A DNA stretch of 57,455 nucleotides from G020348185 sp964525045 (GCA_964525045.1 CAZGFD010000023.1:1-57455); one strand, 5' to 3'. Counted from the first letter of the stretch, positions 41,619 to 50,064 are shown. Program-made: numbers and translations. The notes: generated by a model not told the origin, from the letters alone.

Positions 41619-44309
41619 TCAAATTTTTTCAAGCCTCACTCGAGCCAGTTTAAAATAGGGCACAGCCGTATCCGGATCAATGTGAAGAGGAATCAGGTCT
41701 TTGACAGGCGGATCGTTAAAATGTTCCGGAAACCCGCACGTTCCCGGCATCACGGATAAATCTTCTTGAACCGGCAATTCCAAGGTTCCCTTCTCAGAGG
41801 TCACCCGAACCTGATCCCCGGAGGTTAACCCCAATCGTTCCATATCTTCCGGAATCATTCGTAATCGCTTGGTATTCGGCGCGATGTCCACCAGCCCGGA
41901 TGCTTGGGTCGACAGCTTGCCGGAATGATACAGCAGTTGAGTCATTCGCAACCCAAAAGATTGATCAGGCTGGCCGTTGGGAGGAACGGCATATCGGGAC
42001 CCGACGGATTTGGCAAATCCGTTGGAAAGATACGCATTCAGGGCAGGCTCCTCGGGCTTCACTTGGCCAAGGTTGTAATAACCGGGCAACAACTTCATGA
42101 TTTCCCTTTGAATATCATGCGTGGTTTCGAACTCCATAGAAGCATCCAGACCATTGGAAAGCCCCACCATGATGTGCCAATCCACGGCACTTTCTCCGAG
42201 CGGATCCATCGCAGGACGAAGATATTGAACTTTTCCCTCCTGATTGGTCATGGTCCCGTCTTTCTCGGCAAAGGTGCAGGCCGGGAACACGACATGCGCC
42301 AACTTGGCGGTTTCGGTCATGAAGGGGTCCTGACAAATCAAGACGTCGAGATTCTTTAACGCCGTCTCAACATCGAACGAAGCGGGAAGCGTGGCCAGAG
42401 GATTTTCCCCTACAATATAGAGGGCCTTAATTTCGCCCGACCGACAGCCTTCGAGAATATCCATCAGGTGGGAATGGCTTCCAGCCTCGGGCAATTCGGC
42501 CCCCCAGGCAGAAGAAAATTTTTCCCGAGCGGCCGGATCCGTGATGGGAGACAGGCCAGGGAGAAATTCCGGCGCGACACCCATATCCAACGCCCCTTGC
42601 TCGTTGGCCTCCTCGGTGAGGGTGTTGATCCCACATCCGGGGCGTCCCAGTTTACCGGTGACCCAGGCCAGATCGATAAGATTCAAGATGTTCTGATACC
42701 CTCCCGCATGGCGGACGATGCCCTCCCCACACAGAATGATCGAACGAGAAGCTTCAGCAAAGATTTTGGCTGCTTCCTGGATTTGCTCAACCGCGACCCC
42801 CGTCTGTTCAGCCACCCGGTCAAGCGAAATCTCTTCGATAGCTTGCTTGAGCGACGCAAAGGCTTCCGGGTGCCGTTGGGTCGTTTCTTCGTCGACCAGA
42901 TCCTGTTGGATGACCGATTTCACCAATCCCTGGACAAACAGCCCCTCAGTGCCGGGTTTGACCATCATGGGATGAGAAGCCAGTTTGGCGATATTGGTTT
43001 GAGCCGAATCCACCACAATCGCCTGAGCTTTATACGTGCCGATCGCGGCTTTCACCCGCAAGCTGGCCACCGGGTTGGTCTCGGTGATGTTCGATCCGAC
43101 GAGCAGGATGGCTTTGGCTTTGGTGATTTCCTCTGAGGTATTCATTGAGCGGTGAATGCCCAGTGCCTGATGCATGGCCCGCACGAAATTGATATGACCA
43201 TAGCGAGCGCTGCTGTCGAGATTATTCGTGCCAATAACGGTACGCATGAATTTTTGGAAGACATACAAATCCTCATTCGTGCATCGAGCGGTGATCAGCC
43301 CGGCGATCGCCTGAGGTCCATGAGCTTTTTTGACATTGGCTAAACGTCCGGCGGCAGTATCGAGCGCGTCAATCCACGGGGTTTCCGTCAACCCGGCTTC
43401 GTTGCGAACCAACGGGCTCGTGAGACGGGCGGGACTGTCGATAAACTGAAAACCGAACCGGCCCCGGACACATAATCCGCCATGTCCATTGACCGTATCG
43501 GCGCGATCCCCCCACTTATTCTTCCAGGAGAGCGGCGAGGTGACACGCGTCACTTCGGTATCTTTGGTTTCGATATACATCTGGCACCCGTCGCCACAAT
43601 AGTTGCAGGTCGTGGTCGTTTTCTTGAGCTGCCAGGGTTTATAGACATACTTGGAGAACTTATTGGTAATCGCGCCGACCGGACAGACCGCTAAGCAATC
43701 CCCGCAAAATTCGCATTCAAGAGCTTGGTCCCCTTTGGCAACAACCTGGGTAAACCCGCCTTTCTTCATGAATTGCAGGGCGTCGATCCGTTGCACGTCT
43801 TTGCAGATATTGATGCATTCCCCACAGGCAATGCAGCGGTTCATGTTGAAATCCAACACCAAACTTCGTGTATCTTCGGGAATGTTTTTCTGCTTGGCAT
43901 TAGCCAGATTCGTAACCCCATGTTCAAAGGCGGTATCCTGCAATTCACAATGGCCGTCCGCATCGCAAACGGGGCAATCTAGAGGGTGAACCGACAGATG
44001 TTTTTCGACGGCTTTCTTCCGGGCAAGGAATAAATCCTCGCCATCGGTCCGGATCACCATTCCGGCTGTGGCTTTGGCGGTACAGGAACGAACCGGAGCC
44101 TTTTTCCCTTCCTGCGAAACGAGACACATGCCGCAGGACCCGAACGGATCAAAGGTATAGTGGTAACACATGGCCGGGACAATCTTCCCGGTACTGGAAA
44201 TCACATCATATAATGAGACACCTTCCGTGGCGGTGACAGTTTCCCCATCAAGCGTCAGCTCAATGGTGGCTGTTTCCGCATCGGGTGTCGTAACAGGTTT
44301 TAATCCCAT
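41619..44309 (-). CDS. nuoG: NADH-quinone oxidoreductase subunit G
   Basis: 896 residues. In order: a [2Fe-2S] domain (GSCGMC near residue 58), an HxxxC motif (HPLDCPVCDADGHC), CIACGECINICK and CEFCGDCLAVCPVGA 4Fe-4S motifs, then the extra N7-type CNYCGDGC and a long molybdopterin-oxidoreductase-like domain with a C-terminal beta barrel. The catalytic Cys/Sec position of formate dehydrogenases (ARLC/UH) reads ARYGH here, so it is a NuoG and not a formate dehydrogenase. It carries electrons inside the peripheral arm. A ribosome-binding site AGAGG lies 7 nt upstream. Confidence 0.94.
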   Translation of the reverse strand: MGLKPVTTPDAETATIELTLDGETVTATEGVSLYDVISSTGKIVPAMCYHYTFDPFGSCGMCLVSQEGKKAPVRSCTAKATAGMVIRTDGEDLFLARKKAVEKHLSVHPLDCPVCDADGHCELQDTAFEHGVTNLANAKQKNIPEDTRSLVLDFNMNRCIACGECINICKDVQRIDALQFMKKGGFTQVVAKGDQALECEFCGDCLAVCPVGAITNKFSKYVYKPWQLKKTTTTCNYCGDGCQMYIETKDTEVTRVTSPLSWKNKWGDRADTVNGHGGLCVRGRFGFQFIDSPARLTSPLVRNEAGLTETPWIDALDTAAGRLANVKKAHGPQAIAGLITARCTNEDLYVFQKFMRTVIGTNNLDSSARYGHINFVRAMHQALGIHRSMNTSEEITKAKAILLVGSNITETNPVASLRVKAAIGTYKAQAIVVDSAQTNIAKLASHPMMVKPGTEGLFVQGLVKSVIQQDLVDEETTQRHPEAFASLKQAIEEISLDRVAEQTGVAVEQIQEAAKIFAEASRSIILCGEGIVRHAGGYQNILNLIDLAWVTGKLGRPGCGINTLTEEANEQGALDMGVAPEFLPGLSPITDPAAREKFSSAWGAELPEAGSHSHLMDILEGCRSGEIKALYIVGENPLATLPASFDVETALKNLDVLICQDPFMTETAKLAHVVFPACTFAEKDGTMTNQEGKVQYLRPAMDPLGESAVDWHIMVGLSNGLDASMEFETTHDIQREIMKLLPGYYNLGQVKPEEPALNAYLSNGFAKSVGSRYAVPPNGQPDQSFGLRMTQLLYHSGKLSTQASGLVDIAPNTKRLRMIPEDMERLGLTSGDQVRVTSEKGTLELPVQEDLSVMPGTCGFPEHFNDPPVKDLIPLHIDPDTAVPYFKLARVRLEKI

Positions 44310-44354
44310 ATTTGAACCTCTTCTGCCTCTTTCTTATCTGGTGCTTACCGGTTT

Positions 44355-45599
44355 TTATCTGTCGCACTCACCCATCACGATGTCGTAAGTGCCAAAAATC
44401 GTGACGGCATCGGCAATCATGTAGCCGCGCGACATGTGATCAAACGCCCCCATATGGATGAACGAGGGGGATCGGATTTTCAATCGATAGGGCTGCCCGC
44501 CGCCGGTGCTCACAATATAGAAACCCAGTTCGCCTTTATGGGCTTCCGTTCCGCAATAGATTTCACCGACCGGGGCATCGAAGCCCTGCGAAAACAGCTT
44601 AAACTGTTGAATCATGGATTCCAGATTCGTAAAGACCCGGTCTTTGGGCGGCAGGGTCACGCTGGGGACCTCCGCCATGATCGGTCCCGGCTCCATTTGA
44701 TCCATACATTGGCGAATAATTTTGAGACTCTCCCGTAATTCCTCGATTCGAATCCAGTATCGATCATAGGTATCGCCGTTTTTGCCGACGGGAACACTGA
44801 ATTCACAACGCGGATACGCGCCATAGGATTCATATTTCCGGAGATCGTAATCGACGCCGGAGCCTCGAAGCGTGGGCCCGCTGAGGCCAAAACTCAGGGC
44901 GTCCTCTGCCGAGATCACGGCGACTCCCCGGGTACGGGCAAGCCAGATTCGATTTTTCTCCAGGAACACCACATATTCATCAATTTTCGGTGGAAAATAA
45001 TCCAGAAATTTCCGGACTTTTTCTTCGAGCGAAGTCGTAAAGTCCCGCTCAACGCCCCCGATTCGATACCAGCTAGTGGTCAGCCGGGCTCCACAGAGCT
45101 CATCGAACCAATCCAGGAGAATTTCGCGGTCCCGGAACGTGTAGAAAAAGACCGTCATGGCCCCGATGTCCAGGGCTTGGGTCCCTAACCAGAACAAATG
45201 TCCGATAATACGCTGGACTTCCGCGACAATCGTACGCAGATATTCAGCCCGATCCGGCACGGTCATATCCATCAGCTTTTCGACCGCCCGGCAATAGGCA
45301 AAGTTGTTATACATGGCGCAGACATAATCCAGACGATCGGTATGAGGAATAAATTGATGGTACGTGCCGGCTTCGGCGAGTTTTTCCACGCCGCGATGGA
45401 GAAAGCCCAAGACCGGAGTGGATTTGACGATTCGTTCCCCCTCCAATTCAAGAATGACCTTTAAGACCCCATGAGTCGCCGGATGCTGCGGTCCCATGTT
45501 CAGGAGGAGTTCCTCCGTTCGAAGGATGGGAAGCTCCGCCGTTTCGGGATGCTCCGGGTCAACCTTATAGATGGTATCGCGTTGGTCTTCGAGTCGCAT
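44355..45599 (-). CDS. nuoD: NADH-quinone oxidoreductase subunit D
   Basis: 414 residues with NMGPQHPATHGVLKV near residue 31, whose His shapes the quinone site, and the conserved DRGIGALRKQ-type tail region changed to the typical FSQGFDAPVGEIYCGTEAHKGELG. Full length. It is the 49-kDa subunit that holds the quinone-reducing end with NuoB. It lies 11 bp downstream of nuoC and 46 bp upstream of nuoG, so nuoE and nuoF are absent from their normal place. Confidence 0.96.
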   Translation of the reverse strand: MRLEDQRDTIYKVDPEHPETAELPILRTEELLLNMGPQHPATHGVLKVILELEGERIVKSTPVLGFLHRGVEKLAEAGTYHQFIPHTDRLDYVCAMYNNFAYCRAVEKLMDMTVPDRAEYLRTIVAEVQRIIGHLFWLGTQALDIGAMTVFFYTFRDREILLDWFDELCGARLTTSWYRIGGVERDFTTSLEEKVRKFLDYFPPKIDEYVVFLEKNRIWLARTRGVAVISAEDALSFGLSGPTLRGSGVDYDLRKYESYGAYPRCEFSVPVGKNGDTYDRYWIRIEELRESLKIIRQCMDQMEPGPIMAEVPSVTLPPKDRVFTNLESMIQQFKLFSQGFDAPVGEIYCGTEAHKGELGFYIVSTGGGQPYRLKIRSPSFIHMGAFDHMSRGYMIADAVTIFGTYDIVMGECDR

Positions 45600-45610
45600 G
45601 GTCTTAGTAC

Positions 45611-46105
45611 TTAAGCCGGGTCGTTTAAAAAGTCAAAAGTTTCTCTCCACCCCTTGCCTTGAAGGGGAAAGTCTTTGCGCAACGGAAACCCTTCCGGATA
45701 ATCGTCAGGCATGAGGATTCGGCGAAGATCCGGATGATTACGGAATCGGATGCCCATCATGTCGAAGACTTCACGCTCCATAAAGTCGGCCCCTTTCCAC
45801 ACATCCGTCATCGAATCGACATAAGGATCCTTCTCGGGTACCCGCGTTTTAATCCTGATCCGATGCCGATGGCGGATGGAATAGACTTCCCATACGACTT
45901 CAAAGCGTTCTTCTTCGTCAGGCCAATCAACCGAACTGACGTGAACCATATAATCGAAGTCCATGGCCGGGTCATCGCGAAGAAAGCGGCACACATCGTG
46001 AACCGCTTCGCGCTTTACCGTCACCGCGATATCGCCCCGCCATTCGTAGGCCTGCAGGAATCCCTCAGGAAATCGTTGTTGAATCGTTTCGGCTAATTGG
46101 TGCAT
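45611..46105 (-). CDS. nuoC: NADH-quinone oxidoreductase subunit C
   Basis: 164 residues, with the signature ERFEVVWEVYSIRHRHRI and EREVFDMMGIRFRNHPDLRR. The 30-kDa subunit of the peripheral arm; not fused to NuoD, unlike in E. coli. Heptad repeats lie between it and the secreted-protein gene upstream, an unusual break in this operon. Confidence 0.95.
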   Translation of the reverse strand: MHQLAETIQQRFPEGFLQAYEWRGDIAVTVKREAVHDVCRFLRDDPAMDFDYMVHVSSVDWPDEEERFEVVWEVYSIRHRHRIRIKTRVPEKDPYVDSMTDVWKGADFMEREVFDMMGIRFRNHPDLRRILMPDDYPEGFPLRKDFPLQGKGWRETFDFLNDPA

Positions 46106-46112
46106 AGGAAAA

Positions 46113-46146
46113 AGTTGCAGGTTTCAAGTTTCAGGTTTCAGGTTTA
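46113..46146 (+). repeat. GTTTCRR heptad repeat, copy 7 inside the nuo operon
   Basis: GTTGCAG then GTTTCAA, GTTTCAG, GTTTCAG in the 51-bp gap between nuoC and the inserted DUF1579-like gene. It marks a place where DNA was added to the operon. Confidence 0.8.
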
Positions 46147-46156
46147 AACTAGACTA

Positions 46157-46687
46157 TTACTCGACTCTTGCGAGCGTAATGGTGGTCGTGCCACCGTCTT
46201 TTCCCTCTTTGTACAGGGTCCAGTTATGGTTAAGATGATCCTTGTCCACCATCGTCAGCGTTAACCCATGCATGTGGCCCTCTTTTTCCACATCGATCTC
46301 CTCCGAATTGGCCAGGGTAAATTCCAGCACCTTCCCCTCAGCATTCACCAAATCCATCTTGGGTTGGTTTCCGATGGCACAATAATGGGTCATGGACAAC
46401 TGACCCCCCTTATCGTAATACACCGTCACCATTTCATGTTGCGTACCGGGGAACAGGGTTTCAACAATGGTGCTGCCATTGGAGGAGACCTTATACTCCA
46501 CCTTGACCGGTTCCTCTTTGCCACTTGAAACTTTAGCCCCTTCCCAATGGCCGGCAAGACTCTTCATCGATTCGAAGGGCTGGCTACCTTTATATGGCGG
46601 GAGTTCCATCTCCTCAGCAATAGCGGTTCCAAAAAACAAAAAGAGAGAGAAAGAAGGAATAATTATATATGGGATCAACTTGGCCAT
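46157..46687 (-). CDS. Secreted DUF1579-like protein inserted in the nuo operon
   Basis: 176 residues. A signal peptide (1-24, ending ATAIAEE) is followed by FESMKSLAGHWEGAKVSS, GSTIVETLFPGTQHEMVTVYY and a C-terminal antiparallel strand pattern, the lipocalin-like fold of the DUF1579 family, which binds small ligands or has no known function. It lies between nuoB and nuoC on the coding strand, 16 bp after nuoB, and would be co-transcribed. I know of no role in complex I. A lineage-specific insertion is most likely. Confidence 0.75.
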   Translation of the reverse strand: MAKLIPYIIIPSFSLFLFFGTAIAEEMELPPYKGSQPFESMKSLAGHWEGAKVSSGKEEPVKVEYKVSSNGSTIVETLFPGTQHEMVTVYYDKGGQLSMTHYCAIGNQPKMDLVNAEGKVLEFTLANSEEIDVEKEGHMHGLTLTMVDKDHLNHNWTLYKEGKDGGTTTITLARVE

Positions 46688-46703
46688 GGTTGAACCTCCT
46701 TCT

Positions 46704-47219
46704 TTAAACTTTGACCTCGTCAGGCTGCTTCGTAAACACCCGTTTTTGCATGATCCGGTCCTGCAATTTCAATATGCCGTCGAAAAGCGCTTCCGGCGTC
46801 GGCGGACAACCGGGCACGTAAATGTCAACGGGCACAAAACGATCAACTCCTTGAACCACGCTATAACTGTCGTAAATATTGCCGGACGTGGCACATGATC
46901 CCATTGAGATCACATATTTGGGTTCAGGCATCTGATCGTAGATTTTGCGAATGACCGGGGCCATTCGCATGCACACCGTCCCTGCCACAATCATGAGGTC
47001 GGATTGTCGGGGAGAGGCACGAAACACCCCCGCCCCATAGCGGTCGATATCATAACGAGCCGAGACCGCGGCAATCATCTCGATCGCACAGCAAGCCAGG
47101 CCAAAAGTCATCGGCCACAACGACCCTTTCCGGGCCCAGTTGACCGCCTTCTCTATTGAGAGGGTCATGACCCCGATGTCACCATCTTTATTGTGTTTCC
47201 CGATTTGAATCAGTCCCAT
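46704..47219 (-). CDS. nuoB: NADH-quinone oxidoreductase subunit B
   Basis: 171 residues. The four cluster-N2 cysteines are in LACCAIEM, SMGSCATSGN and VPGCPPTPE. The usual GTVTxKMAP is GTVCMRMAP, so there is one extra cysteine near the cluster. NuoB hands electrons to the quinone. It overlaps the end of nuoA by 10 bp. Confidence 0.96.
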   Translation of the reverse strand: MGLIQIGKHNKDGDIGVMTLSIEKAVNWARKGSLWPMTFGLACCAIEMIAAVSARYDIDRYGAGVFRASPRQSDLMIVAGTVCMRMAPVIRKIYDQMPEPKYVISMGSCATSGNIYDSYSVVQGVDRFVPVDIYVPGCPPTPEALFDGILKLQDRIMQKRVFTKQPDEVKV

Positions 47220-47593
47220 TCAAGCGCCCCTTTTCTCCAAGCATAGACATAGGCCACCACAAAAAGACCAATAAAAATCATCATTTCAATGAATCCGATG
47301 ATTCCTAATTGATTGAAGGTAACGGCCCACGGATAAAGGAAAATAACTTCGATATCAAAAATCACAAAGAGCATGGCAATGACGTAATAACGAACCGGAA
47401 AGGGCATACGCGAATCCGAGAACGGTTCGCTTCCACATTCATAGACACTGAGCTTTTCCGGTTCAGGGTACTTAGGCTGAACGAAATAGGACAAGGCGAG
47501 GGTGACGAGGCCGAACGCTCCAGCCAGCGCAATAAAGATGATAATAGGAGAGTACTTCGACAAGTACTCTGCCAGTAGATCGAGTCCTGCCAT
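47210..47593 (-). CDS. nuoA: NADH-quinone oxidoreductase subunit A
   Basis: 127 residues with three membrane helices and the motif YECGSEPFSDSRMPFPVRYY, containing the conserved loop cysteine that changes exposure between active and deactive complex I. First gene of the operon. AAAGGAG lies upstream but about 12 nt away from the ATG. Confidence 0.96.
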   Translation of the reverse strand: MAGLDLLAEYLSKYSPIIIFIALAGAFGLVTLALSYFVQPKYPEPEKLSVYECGSEPFSDSRMPFPVRYYVIAMLFVIFDIEVIFLYPWAVTFNQLGIIGFIEMMIFIGLFVVAYVYAWRKGALEWD

Positions 47594-47946
47594 CCTGGGA
47601 GCCGTCTCCTTTCGAAAATCCGCAATATAATTCGGTAGTTGTCATGGTAACACCCGCCATTTTTGCGATCAATGAGACAAAAGACCTAGGAGCCTGTCCG
47701 AAATTAGCGATCGTCGCGGGAATGTGCTGGTTTGAGTCAGATAATTCGGTCGGTTGAGGCGAATAGTTAGGCTATTTAACAAAAAGGATCGGAAAATATG
47801 GCCAAATCAGTGCATTCGGAGTAGATCAGTTTAATCTTGGACAGGCTCCCGACATCAGGGGCGTTGCCCGAAAAGCCCAAGCCCGGAACCCTGTAGACTA
47901 ATCCATTGAAAAGATGGGGGTTTTTACCTATGAAAATGTTGGGAAT
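47594..47946. other. Intergenic region upstream of nuoA
   Basis: 353 bp that should hold the nuo operon promoter. Most of it (47689-47849) is a MITE-like element with 11-bp terminal inverted repeats. A second hairpin-like stretch (GTTGCCCGAAAAGCCCAAGC) follows to about 47895. No gene seen. Confidence 0.5.
47689..47849. mobile_element. MITE-like element of 161 bp
   Basis: Ends are GGAGCCTGTCC (47689-47699) and its exact inverse GGACAGGCTCC (47839-47849). It has no open frame and no clear target-site duplication (CTA on the left, CGA on the right). It looks like a non-autonomous transposon or the remains of an insertion sequence placed upstream of nuoA. Confidence 0.6.
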
Positions 47947-48129
47947 TTAGTGCTTTTCCATGTTCTCAGGAGGCATACGCAGATTGGAGGGAGGTGTCTG
48001 AGACTGGTCTTCCCATTCGTCAGTCATTTGAGGCTCAGCCTTGGCCTTTTTCCGCCGATGAATCTGAGTCCAGATCCGCTTCGGCGGCTTGTCAGATTGG
48101 CTGTCGCCTGGTGTTGAGTTGGGTTTCAT
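47947..48129 (-). CDS. Small hypothetical protein, basic and Pro-rich
   Basis: 60 residues, hydrophilic, with KRIWTQIHRRKKAKAEPQ in the middle and no membrane segment. A good ribosome-binding site, GGAGG, lies 5 nt before the ATG at 48127-48129, which is the main reason to believe it. No family recognised. Confidence 0.4.
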   Translation of the reverse strand: MKPNSTPGDSQSDKPPKRIWTQIHRRKKAKAEPQMTDEWEDQSQTPPSNLRMPPENMEKH

Positions 48130-48255
48130 GGGGATCCTCCGAAATGAGGAGGAAATTAATAAGAAAAACTCAATACTTATTCTAGTAGAAGAGGTGAGAC
48201 TTACACAATAAACCCCAATTCCACTCTAGCCGCAGAGCGTCTTCACCCTCTTTTT

Positions 48256-48278
48256 GTAGCTGCGCCATCTCATGGCGC
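48256..48278 (+). repeat. REP-type hairpin with GTAG head, single copy
   Basis: GTAG (48256-48259), then stem GCGCCAT (48262-48268) / ATGGCGC (48272-48278) around CTC. Same family as the cluster at 6806-6971, 41 kb away. Confidence 0.75.
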
Positions 48279-48487
48279 CTCTTTTGGGATATCAATACCT
48301 GTGATTTGGTCCAAGTGTTTTGCGGGGTACGGAGATCAGCCATAGGACGCTTTCTCAGAACCATGTCGCCTGTCGGTATCGATATGAGTTGCAGCAGCCC
48401 AAAAAAGTGAAGAACTTAAGCATCCATGCCGAATAGGTCCTTATTAAGTTAAACGACTTTTTTGTGGAATTACTTTCTCCTTGATTG

Positions 48488-48505
48488 TATAAGTAAATAC
48501 TTATA
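48488..48505. promoter_or_regulatory. Perfect palindromic operator before the HigB remnant
   Basis: TATAAGTA-AA-TACTTATA is a perfect inverted repeat that ends 2 bp before the first codon at 48508. HigA-type antitoxins bind such sites to repress their own operon, and the antitoxin gene is intact here. The operator's position over the -10 region fits autorepression. Confidence 0.65.
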
Positions 48506-48507
48506 AA

Positions 48508-48772
48508 ATGGAGGGAAAACTCCTAAAACCAACGCTTAGACCCATTCGGTGGCTGGGTGATTCCAGGAAACAGGTCCAAATGTTTCCCCAATCGGTGAGA
48601 CAAGATATTGGTGCCAACCACTACGATGTACAAAGGGGGGTCACGCCGCCGAAAGTTAAATACTTCTCCATACAAATCCCCAAAGGGGCGCAAAACCGCG
48701 AATCCTGATATCGAACTAATAAAGAAGAGATACAAGGAGGTCATTGCCATCGAAAAGGAGAGAAGAAAATGA
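48508..48772 (+). pseudogene. higB: Decayed HigB/RelE-type toxin gene
   Basis: The frame from 48508 gives LRPIRWLGDSRKQVQMFPQS and continues to HYDVQRGVTPPKVKYF, the start of a phage-Gp49/HigB-like RNase toxin. It then stops at 48708. A different frame from about 48676 carries the toxin's C-terminus (SPKGRKTANPDIELIKKRYK), ending in TGA at 48772, which overlaps the antitoxin's ATG. About 35 central residues with the catalytic core are missing, so the toxin is dead. Confidence 0.75.
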
Positions 48773-49098
48773 CCAAGAAAAAGAAATTCGAATTTGAAGA
48801 GAGCAGCGGAAATGTTTTTGCAGATATGGGTTTGAAGGATGCGGAAGAGTTATTACTCCGCGCAGAACTTGGGCATTCAGTGCGTATGATCTTGGAAAAA
48901 CGTGAGCTTAAGCAACGGGAAATCGGAAAACTGTTAAAGATCAAACAACCGGAAGTGTCAAAACTGATGAACGGACGCTACACCTTATTTTCTCAAGAAC
49001 GGCTCGTGAGTTTTCTCAACAAGCTGGATCAACGAGTAACCCTAACAATTGCCCCCCGCAGGAAAGGAGAGCGAATGCAGGAAGTTGTATTCGTCTGA
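48769..49098 (+). CDS. higA: HigA-like antitoxin, XRE-family helix-turn-helix
   Basis: 109 residues. An N-terminal acidic segment (residues 6-30) is followed by a helix-turn-helix (LKQREIGKLLKIKQPEVSKLMNGR in the middle, residues ~47-70). Its ATG overlaps the last codons of the toxin remnant (ATGA), the classic TA arrangement. The protein is intact and probably still binds the operator at 48488-48505. Confidence 0.85.
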   Translation: MTKKKKFEFEESSGNVFADMGLKDAEELLLRAELGHSVRMILEKRELKQREIGKLLKIKQPEVSKLMNGRYTLFSQERLVSFLNKLDQRVTLTIAPRRKGERMQEVVFV

Positions 49099-49154
49099 TG
49101 TCCAAAGATTCTGTAAGTGAGCCCCCCAATACCCCCAATTATGGTAGACCATTT

Positions 49155-49394
49155 TTATCCATCCAACCGATCAATTTCTTTCTTTAATTCATCAAGGGAA
49201 TAGTCGGCCCTTCCGCTTTCTTCACCTTCAATCAGTGCCCGACGTAAGGATTCTAGCTTGGTTTCCCGTTCCTCTAGTAACCGTAATCCTGCGCGGATGG
49301 CCTCACTGGCCGAATTAAACCGACCACGTTCAATCTGTTGATTGATAAATTGCTCAAAATGATTTCCCAGAGTCACACTGGTATTCTTCGGCAT
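49155..49394 (-). CDS. parD: ParD-type antitoxin without a toxin partner
   Basis: 79 residues. Ribbon-helix-helix N-terminus (KNTSVTLGNHFEQFINQQI, then GRFNSASEAIRAGLRLLEE) and a charged C-terminal tail that would wrap a ParE toxin. The gene that follows on the same strand would be parE, but only an ATG-GTC-TAC-like start remains at 49149 before HigA sequence, so parE is lost. The operator is at 49414-49452. Confidence 0.85.
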   Translation of the reverse strand: MPKNTSVTLGNHFEQFINQQIERGRFNSASEAIRAGLRLLEERETKLESLRRALIEGEESGRADYSLDELKKEIDRLDG

Positions 49395-49413
49395 GTGGTC
49401 TGCCCTCCTTGAA

Positions 49414-49452
49414 CCAAATATACCATATAATATTATTTATTGGTATATTTGG
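49414..49452. promoter_or_regulatory. ParD operator: perfect 12-bp inverted repeat
   Basis: CCAAATATACCA (49414-49425) and TGGTATATTTGG (49441-49452) are exact complements, 15 bp apart, directly upstream of parD. The position and symmetry fit ParD autorepression. Confidence 0.75.
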
Positions 49453-49521
49453 CCTAGACTTCTCGAAAACGATAAAACTCTCTTCTATTATTAGATGGGC
49501 CAATTAGCACCCAAGAGAAAG

Positions 49522-50064
49522 TTATGGAGAAAACGGGTCGTCCGGAGCCGACCAGAGGGGTATTTCGGAAGGAGGGGTTTGGAGATCGCTACTATCGTAA
49601 ACCTTTTCATTTCCGGTTAATCCATCTTCATAGGGGTCCGACCACATTTCGCCTTTATCCTGCTCGAACTTTCCATTGGCGTTGAGATCGATCCAGTAGA
49701 AAAGCGGATCGGCGACCGTGATGACCACCGGCGTTCCAAAGTCATCCAGCCAAACCTTATACGTTCGCCGCGCCGTCATGTAATCCACCCTGCCCATCCC
49801 CGTCAGATCAAATTTCCGGAAAAACATATCATTCCGCCAATCGTAATACGCTTCCACCTCCCGATCATCAAACTCATCAGGCTCCTCCGGAAGTTTAATC
49901 CGGGGTTGGACCGAAGAAAACGGGGAGGGAGTTACAACGAGAATGGGTGAAGGAACGGCGTCATTCTTTGGGAGGTGAACATCCCCTTGAAACGCGAAAG
50001 CCGACCCTGAAATCAGAGCAAAAAAGCAGAGTGATATGAGAGAAACTTTAAGGATACTGCCCAT
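49522..50064 (-). CDS. Hypothetical secreted protein with EF-hand-like acidic motif
   Basis: 180 residues. Signal peptide (1-24, ending GSAFA). The mature protein has DLNANGKFEQDKGE (near 128), resembling an EF-hand calcium loop, and a second acidic stretch DPYEDG. No family is named. It stands alone between the ParD and TIR regions on the same strand. Confidence 0.65.
   Translation of the reverse strand: MGSILKVSLISLCFFALISGSAFAFQGDVHLPKNDAVPSPILVVTPSPFSSVQPRIKLPEEPDEFDDREVEAYYDWRNDMFFRKFDLTGMGRVDYMTARRTYKVWLDDFGTPVVITVADPLFYWIDLNANGKFEQDKGEMWSDPYEDGLTGNEKVYDSSDLQTPPSEIPLWSAPDDPFSP

Noticed and set aside
41619..44309. Formate dehydrogenase alpha subunit instead of NuoG
   Set aside because: The catalytic Cys/Sec site reads ARYGH without Cys or Sec, and the gene lies in a nuo operon.
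48182..48364. 60-codon minus-strand frame containing MAQLQKEGEDALR
   Set aside because: Its middle is the translation of the REP hairpin; no ribosome-binding site.
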